From: Mesorhabditis belari
Taxonomy: Eukaryota; Nematoda; Chromadorea; Rhabditida; Rhabditidae
Reading direction: 5' to 3'
Assembly: GCA_958450365.1 (NCBI GenBank)
Contig: CAUEEP010000737.1
Coordinates: forward strand, 2,283,501 to 2,347,500
Length of the DNA stretch: 64,000 nucleotides
The position numbers were made by a program, and so were the translations under genes. Below are positions 54,179 through 63,100 of this stretch, in pieces (positions within the stretch are counted from its first letter, which is position 1; each line of letters starts with the position of its first letter). The notes beneath the pieces were generated by a model. That model was not told where the DNA came from. It worked only from the letters and a program-made list of their open reading frames with translations, and did not search any database.

Positions 54179-57100
54179 AAAATAATAAAAATATTAAAAA
54201 AAGGAAGAAATAAAAAAATTAAATAAAGAAAAAAGAATATAAAGGGGGGGGAGATTTTTAAGAAGCGAATAGAGGGGGGGGGCCCCCCCCCCCCCCCCCC
54301 CCCCCCTAATAAGTCTAATATTTAATTGAGAAAGAATTATTTTAATGAAATAAAGGATCTTTCGGTGTACTCTTTGGAATGAAACAATGGTGTACTCTTT
54401 GGAAAAGTACTTTCTGGTGTACTCTTTGGAAAAGTACTTTCTAGTGCACTTAAATTTTCAATTTTCTTCCAGAAACGATCAGTGTTACGAGGAAAATGAA
54501 GAAAAATGGAAGAAAAATGCAAAAGAAATGATGTTTTTCCATTTGAGCACAAAGTCATGCTCAGAATAATGCTTTTATCAAAAGCAGTTATGGGAAAAGG
54601 AAAAGACAGTGCACCAAACCAATTTCTGTCTTTCGATTTCTGAGCAATTTTTTGCAGCAATTCAACTCACTTTCATGAACGAGAGCTGCTCCTCATACCA
54701 ATTATGCACGTGTGGCGAACGGATGATCTCGGAAACCGATTTAATGCTGAATGCAGAGGATTGTCGTGACATGGCAGAAGAACGACGATCCGATTGCGAT
54801 TCCCGAGAGTCATATTCAGCTGAAAGAAGATATTTTGACTAATTCAACAATACTAGAAAAGCTATAGAGCACTAAAAGTGATGCTATAGTTTTAAAGGGT
54901 TTTTGTGTGAAAATGGAAAATTGAGTATCTAGATAGATCAAGAAGTGGCATTCGATGGAAATTCGTGAAATCGACTACGCTACTTTTTCTTCTTCGGCGA
55001 GCGATTGCTAAAGGAATTGATAATACGGCTGAAAAGATTGTATAAAGATAAAGCTATTGATTTAAAGAATTTGCTCTAAACTTGAAGATAAAGTTATTCA
55101 TTTAAAGAGTCTTCTTTAAACTTTAAGATAAAGCTATTGATTTAAAGAATCTTCTCTAAACTTTAGCACATACGATCCACAGTTTTCAGTTAATTAATGA
55201 AGAATTCCGATGGCAAGAATGTCATTTGAAAGGTGAAAGTTACTTAAAGTTATTAAGCTTTAAATTTTCCAAGTTCTAAACTTTCTAGAACACTCAAAAA
55301 GTCTAACTATGACTCAATATCTGGTCTAAAAGTAAGTCTAGATCTAAAGCTAGAATCTAAAATAGTTGACAAGTTCTATCTTCCTAAAATCAAGCTGATC
55401 TAAGCAATCTTAAAAGCAGCTCTCTCAAATCTGATCCAAAATCTCTAAAATCTAAAATCGAAAGTCTAAAATCTGAGCTAGTCACAAGTCCTGGACTTAA
55501 AAATTAAAATTAAAAACACTAACAGACTTAAAAAGCTAGCTACTTCTAATACTTACTCAAAGACTAAAAATTAGAATCCTTATCAGATCTTAGCTAACTG
55601 TCGATCATAGATCAAAAGACTTATGAAATCTTCTAATCACCAACTTGCTTGTTCTTCTCGTTCTCTCTCCATCGACATTTGTTCCTCATGCAATTGAGCT
55701 CTTCGTTCAGCTAACTGTCGATCATAGTCGATCTCTTCATGTTCTTCATCCGATGGTCCTTCAGTTCCTTCAGATGCACCCTCCGTTTCCCCACTTCTAT
55801 CCGAAAACGATCTTTCGAATCTCGCTGAATCGGGTGTCTCGACGAAAAGCGGCGTTTCTTCAGCGTTTCTTTCTGTTTCTTTGGCGACCCCCTCATTAGT
55901 GAGCGGCTCTTTTATGGTGGGTGGGGCAAACGTGAGCCCTAATGAGTTCCCCTCGTCGATTGCCTCTTGACTTTCGATCCGTCCGGTGATGAGATGCGTG
56001 CCTGAAGTAGTAATGGCTTTGATGTCGGCTATGGATTCACTCTCGGTAATTGGCTGTTCCAATGGATAGCTTTCAACCATTGCAGCTCTTCTAATATGCT
56101 CAAGTTCAGCTTCGCTTAGCTCAGGTTCTCTATATTGTTGAACCTCTTCAGCTTTAGCTATTCTCTGGATATAATCGAGTTCCTCTTGTGTCAGTTCTGA
56201 TTCTTTGTATTGTTGAATTGGCACTTCTTCAGCCATGGCAGCTATTCTTTGAATGTGATCGAGCTCCTCTTGAGTAAGTTCTGGGCTTTTTACTTGTTTT
56301 TGTTGGAAACTTGGAATCTCTTCAGCCATTGCGGTGATTCTTCTGATGTGCTCAAGCTCTTCCTCGGTTAGTTCTTGTTCTCGTGGTTTAGCTAGCTCAT
56401 CGATAGCAGTTATCTTCTGGATATGATCAAGCTCCTCTTGTTTCACCTCAGCTTTGTACCGAGGAAGCGATACTTCTCCAGCCATTGCAGCTATTCTTTG
56501 AATGTGATCAATCTCCTCTTGAGTTAGCTCGGGTTCTTTGTACTGTTGTGGTACTTCTCCAGCCATTGCAGCTATTCTTTGAATGTGATCAATCTCCTCT
56601 TGAGTTAGCTCGGGTTCTTTGTACTGTTGTGGTACTTCTCCAGCCATTGCAGCTATTCTTTGAATGTGATCAATCTCTTCTTGAGTCAATTCTGGTTCTG
56701 CACGCTTTGAAACTTGATACTGTTGAGTCGGGAAATCTTCAGCCATTTCACTAATTCTTCTAATATGGTCAAGTTCCTCTTGGGTTAGCTCTGGTTCCCT
56801 GTACTGCTGACTCTGTTCTCCGTACGGCACCTCTTCAGCCATAGCAGTGATTCTTTGAATATGTTCCAGTTCCTTTTGAGTCAGTTCCAGCTGTTTTGGT
56901 TCTTGGAAATGTTGAATTGAAACCTCTTCAGCCATTTCAGTAATCCTTCTGATGTGCTCAAGTTCGGCTTCGCTTAGCTCCGGTGCTTTCAGAATTGGAA
57001 TCGGAGTCTCTTCAGCCATGGCAGCAATTCTTTGAATGTGCTCAAGTTCTTCTCTTGTCAATTCTGGCTCTTTCACCGTCGATTTCAAGTCAACACTTTC

Positions 57101-60100
57101 AGAAACTCGATCCAATTCCGATTCAGTCTTCGCAACAACTTTTGGTTGCTCAAAGAAACCCTTGAACAGCGATGTTCCCTGTTTAGTTTGTTTCACTGTT
57201 GAATCAAAGAATGACATCATTCCAAAGCCGGAAGTTTTCCTCGGTTGTACCACTGGTTCATTCATCTCCATAGCCGCCATTTCGTTGATTTTTCTGATGT
57301 GCTCTAATTCTTGCGCGCTCAATTCTTGTCCTAATTCTTCTTGTGCTTTCAAGCTTGGCTTTTCATATTCACCAACCATTGTGGTGATTTTCTGGATTTG
57401 CTCAAGTTCATCTGGTTCCATTTTATTTGTTAGAGCCAATCCTTGCAGATTAAGCGGTGAAAAGGCTTCTCCAGCCGATGCAGCCATTTCAGTCACTTTT
57501 CGGATATGTTCCAGCTCTTGTTCAGTCAACTCCGAGAAAGTCTCTCTTTGTGGAGTCTCGGTGAGACTTCTTGGAGACGAGGCAACCGGAGATGGGCTCG
57601 TTTTCTGGATTTGTGGAACAGCGATTGCAATCATTGGCTTGCTTGGTTCTGGAGTTTTTCCAGTAATCCCCGAGAAGAACGATTTAATACCAATCAATGT
57701 TGAGCTTTGTTTTCTCAGTGGTTCCTCTTTCATCTCCGCGATTTCCTTGACCGCCGATGTGCCGGTGCTGATGTCCAATTGTAATTGTTGTCTTGCGGAG
57801 TCATCGGATTGTCGTGACGCGGTTTCGGCCCTTTTGATCGCCTCTTCGATGGATTTGATCGAAGTTGTGTAATCCTCATCGGAAAACGATGATTGGGCGC
57901 GTCCGGTGGAGGCGGGTTCGGTGAGACCAGATTGAGCGGAGTCGGTTCGACCAGTCATTTGGCGACGAGGCACAGAGATCATCTGAAAACTCGTGGAGAT
58001 CAAAGATTCAATAACTGATTTAATAGCTGATCTGGTTATCGGACATTTGATATGCCCCGCCCCTTTGCCATTGGCAATCTAACTTTAAGCTCAAATTTCT
58101 TGGTGTTGGTTTGTTCAATTTGGATTTTCTTGGTATCATTAGATGCGCCAAGTCTTTCCCTATTGATTGATTACAAAAACTATTGAAATTGAACAGCCCA
58201 ACACTAAGATATTTGAGCTTAAAGTTAGATTGCCAATGGCGAAGGGGCGGGGCCGACCTTTTATACGCGCCCCGTCCATTTTGCGATTGCCTAACTTTAA
58301 GCTAAAATATCTTGATGTTGGGCTATCCAATTTAAATAGTTTTTGTACCAATCGACAGAGAAAGTCTTGGCCCGTCTAATGATACCAAGAACATTCAAAT
58401 TGAACAGCTTAACACCAAGAGATTAGAGCTTAAAGTTGGATTGCCAATCGGGCGCGTATCAAATTTCCCACAAGCATTTTAAATTGCTTAAATTTCAGTA
58501 ATTCGGTAGAACTTTTGAATAAGTTTCAATCAAAGGCGACTCTGAAATCTGGCCGAACTTACATATGGCGTTTGCCTTTGTTCGACCTTCTCGAGCACAC
58601 TCTGGATATGAACTCTTTCCGCGTCGGTGAGATCGCTCATTTCGGGGATCACCGAGTGTCCGATAGCTGATGAGCTTCTGAAATCGTTTTTTTTGAATAA
58701 AAATCAAAAAATCTGTCTAATTGTAAGCTAGAATTTGAAAGAAGTCAGCAAATTGTACCTCCTCGAAGTGGTCGGTGATCCTCTTTGTGCAGCGGCCATC
58801 ACTTTCATGATGTGCTCTTTTTCTTCTAATGAAAGGCCAACAAGTGCGTGATCGGGAAGCTGAAATATTGGAGATTTATTGTTGATTTATTGTTTATTTC
58901 CCAAAATGCATTAAATACTATTCTAACAACATCATTTTGTGGTCAAGAATTGAGTGACATCAAATAACCAACTTAGAAACTGTCAATAGTGTTTATGATC
59001 GAGAAAAAGAAGGATAAACCCTTGAATTAAAGTTCAAAACAGGTATTTTATGTTTGAAATTTCAAATTTCTGAGTTTTAAATGGATTTCTGGAGCTCTCG
59101 AATCAAATGGAAACGATTCAGCAAAATTCTTATATCAGCTATAGTACTGGACAATGAAATATGATATTTGAAAAACGATCGTCACGTTCGCACGTCTGTA
59201 ACTTTCTTGTCTTTACCGTATTTCTAAATTTTAATATTACCATTGTGTAGCCCTTGAAAAGAGCTTTCAGAAAATGTATAACACTAATAGTTTAAACTCA
59301 AAGACAAGAAAGTTACAGATGTGAGAACGTGACGATCGTTTTTCAAATATCATATTTCATTATCCAGTACTGTAGGTGCCAAAAGAAAGGCCAGAAAATG
59401 TAACTGAAACTGTTCAGAAACTGCTTTTAACGCAAAGTACAGTACTGACAATGAAATATGGATATTTGAAAAACGATCATCACGTTCGCACGTCTGTAAC
59501 TCCCTTGTCTTTGCGTTTAAACTATTAGTGTTATACATTTTCTGAAAGCTCTTTTCAAGGGCTACACAATGGTAATATTAATATTTAGAAATACCGTATT
59601 TTTTGACGCATTTCAGCGCGCGCAAAAGTGACGATCGTTTTTCAAATATGATATTTCATTGTCCAGTACTGTATATTCTTATCTCAATCTTTCTTCAATT
59701 TTCAATCAATCAAAAGCTTCAGAAAACTTATTAATAAAAGAAAATCTCCATTTCGAAGATTCACTTAAAGATTTTATACAATTTTACCCATTTCCCACCT
59801 GTAGTGGTGATGTGGTGGATGCTCTGGAGTCAGCGCCGGACGATCGCCGCAAAAGTCCCATGATGTCATCGTTTCTCGAAGCAGCCGATCGATCGATAGA
59901 AGTCTGGAACCATCAATTAATGAACTATTTCAATTATCAATGAATTGATTGTGAGATTCGATTACCTTTCTACTTTGTCTCCCATCAGTTTTAGATAAAA
60001 TCGATAAAGCAGAGCGCGGTCTCTCCAAGATGTGACTGGGTTTGCGAGGGCTGAGGAATGAGAAGAGACCGAATGTTGGAACCTGGAAGAAGTTTTGAAA

Positions 60101-63100
60101 TCTTGGATCTAGGCCTAGCTTCAGTGGCTACATTGAGATCGAATTTTAAAGTCAAAATTTCTTTTCGATTACCTCTTCTTCGTTAGCAGCCTCGACGGTA
60201 AAGCCGCGGTCTTCTTCTCTGAAAAGAATTGGTTTTCAAAGTGCCGGTATAACGATTTAATATCTCTCAATCCAAAGCTATCCCTCAAATTCAGATTATT
60301 CAGATTATCGATTATCCTCCTTGGTTAGTCGATCAAAAGTTTCAAATTGTTACCTAGCATCCGGTCCTTCACTGGCTTCACTCGAGAACGACGATGATTT
60401 GTAGCCTTCTCCAGCATCGTTGAAATATCTGGCTCGTGGATTGCCGAGAGTTCGAATGTGAATTCGGAGATCCCGGCCAGCCACATCAGCTAAAATTTTG
60501 GGATTTACATTTTTCCATTGCTTTCAATGGTTCTTTAAGGCATTCACGACGAGGCGTTTTTTGCGTTACTGCTCCAGTGGACGAGGGGTGTCTCGCAAAG
60601 CTATTAGCCCCAAAATACACCTCCTATATGTAAAATTTCATGCTGAATTTGAATCTCTAATCAGATTTTGAAAATATTGCTGCCTCAAAAAGATATCAGC
60701 TCTTTTTGGCTCGTGAGACAAAACGCTTTCTCCAAGCGCTTTCTCTTTCTCCAAGCGCTTTCTCTTTCTCCAAGCGCAACCTTATATTTCTCAATTAGAA
60801 CTAATCGAATCTTTTTACATTTTGAAATTATCTTAAAAAGTTGAAAAGTTAAGTTTCGTTCACCGGTGGACCGAATCGTCCCGAACGTGTTAAGGAATGC
60901 AACACTTTAATAGCTTACAATTTTTCAGCAACTAGCTGTACTATAGCAGCTGTAGCTGTAAAATTCTCAACTCATTTCCACCTACCAATCTTCTCGGTCA
61001 ATCGATTTGCGTAGAAGTTGAGTCGACACAAGAAATCAACATTTGTGAGCAGCGAGAACGAGTCGGTGTACGAGTGCTGTTCACAGAGCTCAAACGCGTT
61101 CAATCTCTCGTGCCACTCGTGGCCAATCGCTGCCACACAGGCGATACTTCTTGAGATTCGAATGTTCTCTGGTCGATTCTCCGTGTATGGAGTCACATCA
61201 CTGAGACTTTTGCAGAAGCGAACCGTCGCAGGAAGGGTTCTTTCATCAACATTGCTCTCGATGAAATCCCGTCCACCACTGCTCTTTCTTGATTCTGCAA
61301 TCTTTTCTTGATCTTGATCCATGAAAGCAGCGTCATCCTCCAGTTCTACTTCCAAAACGTCTTCGGGCTAAATTTCGAATTGATTGCTTTAATGTAAACT
61401 TAAAGACAGCTGCTATTTAGATGAATTAAGACAAAGAGAATTCAGAAAATAGTCTGACAAATTTGCAATGGTGTTCAAATCTCTTTTTTCCGTTTTACAT
61501 TGACAATTAGACCAAAATTCTCCAGAAAAGCCAGAAAATTTCAAAATATCAACTTAAAAACTTGGCTATTCAGAGTCATAAATCTATCTTAATCTATCTA
61601 TCATTTTAAAAGCTTTACCTCAAGCGGATACGAAGAATGAGAAGCTCGTAGCAATGAATCTGTATAGATAACTGTAGTCGGCTGTCGCTTCAATTTAGAC
61701 TCTTCAAATTGTTGATAAGAAAATTCCTCAGGCAACTCTTCTTCAGCAGCAGCTAATTCGTCTTTTTCTGCGTTAAAAACAAATGCACTTGAACCGAAAA
61801 ACTCCTGTTCATTCGTGGCTCTTGTTGGCGTTTTGATGAATTCCAGCGCTGAAATTGTCGTTTGTCTTGGTGGGAAAGATCTGTTTGTAGAAATTCCTTC
61901 AATAGATGACCGAATGGTTGTAGATTGTAGCTTTTCACTAAGTTGTTGCACGCTAACAGATGATCTTCGACGCACTTGCGTCCCTGGTAAATAATGTTGT
62001 TCGATCGATACAGGCTCTTTCGGGGATTCAGCTTGAGTCAAGGTCTCGTCGAGTTTAGAGTACTCCAACTTTGCTTCAGCGACCTTTTGTGCATGAGAAA
62101 TAGTTGCATCAAATCCCTCAATCAGTTCATCATCCAAAATCGCTTTTCTTTCTTGTTCAAAGTCGATCATTGACTGTTCAGCCATTTTCTGGATCCAAGC
62201 AATGTGGTCTAGCTCTTCTTGAGTTAATTGATCACTTGGAACGTTAGCTTCTTCTTGAATCACCGGTTCAAGTTGGGGTGAGAACCTCTCCTCAAGTGGT
62301 GCTTCTTCAACTGATGACTGGTCGAACTCAGCATCAGCACCAGATGTTGCACTTGAACGTTCTTCAATCGATTCAGTTCTATCACCCCATGATGGCAAGT
62401 CCTCTGTGAACTCTAACTTTGCTTCAAGAACCTTTTGTGCATGTACAATTGTTTCATCAAGCCTTTCAATCAGTTCATCATCATGAATTGCTTTTCTTTC
62501 TTGTTCAAAGTCGATCATTGACTGTTCAGCCATCTTCTGGATCCAAGCAATGTGATCTAGCTCTTCTTGAGTTAATTGATCACTTGGAACGTTAGCTTCT
62601 TCTTTAATCACAGGTTCAAGTTGGGGTGAGAACCCCTCAAAAAGTGGTGCTTCTTCAACTGATGACTGGTCGAATTCAGCATCAGCACCGGATGTTGCAC
62701 CTGAATGTTCTTCAACTGATTCAGCACGATCTCCCGAGGAAGGCAATTCATCAATGAATTCCAAATTTGCTTCGATAACATTTTGGGCGTATGAAGTAGT
62801 GGGATCAAATCTCTCAATCAGTTCATCATCATGAATCGCTTTCCTTTGTTCTTCAAAGTCGATTGTTGACTGTTCAGCCATCTTTTGGATCCAAGCAATG
62901 TGATCAAGCTCTTCTTGGGTCAATTGATCATTTGTTGGCGCTTCTTCTTCTTCATCCTTTATCACTGTCTCGAGTTGGGGGGAGAATCTTTCAAATAAAG
63001 GTGCCTCTTCAATAGACGATTGATCAAAGGAACGATTTTCATCAGCCCCCGCGGTTGCGCTTGATCGCTCCTCAAAAGATTCAATTCTATCACCCCATGA

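Noticed and set aside
57036..57872. 278-codon open frame on the plus strand
   Set aside because: It lies opposite the giant minus-strand exon and is a by-product of its repeated codons; no splice or start context supports it.
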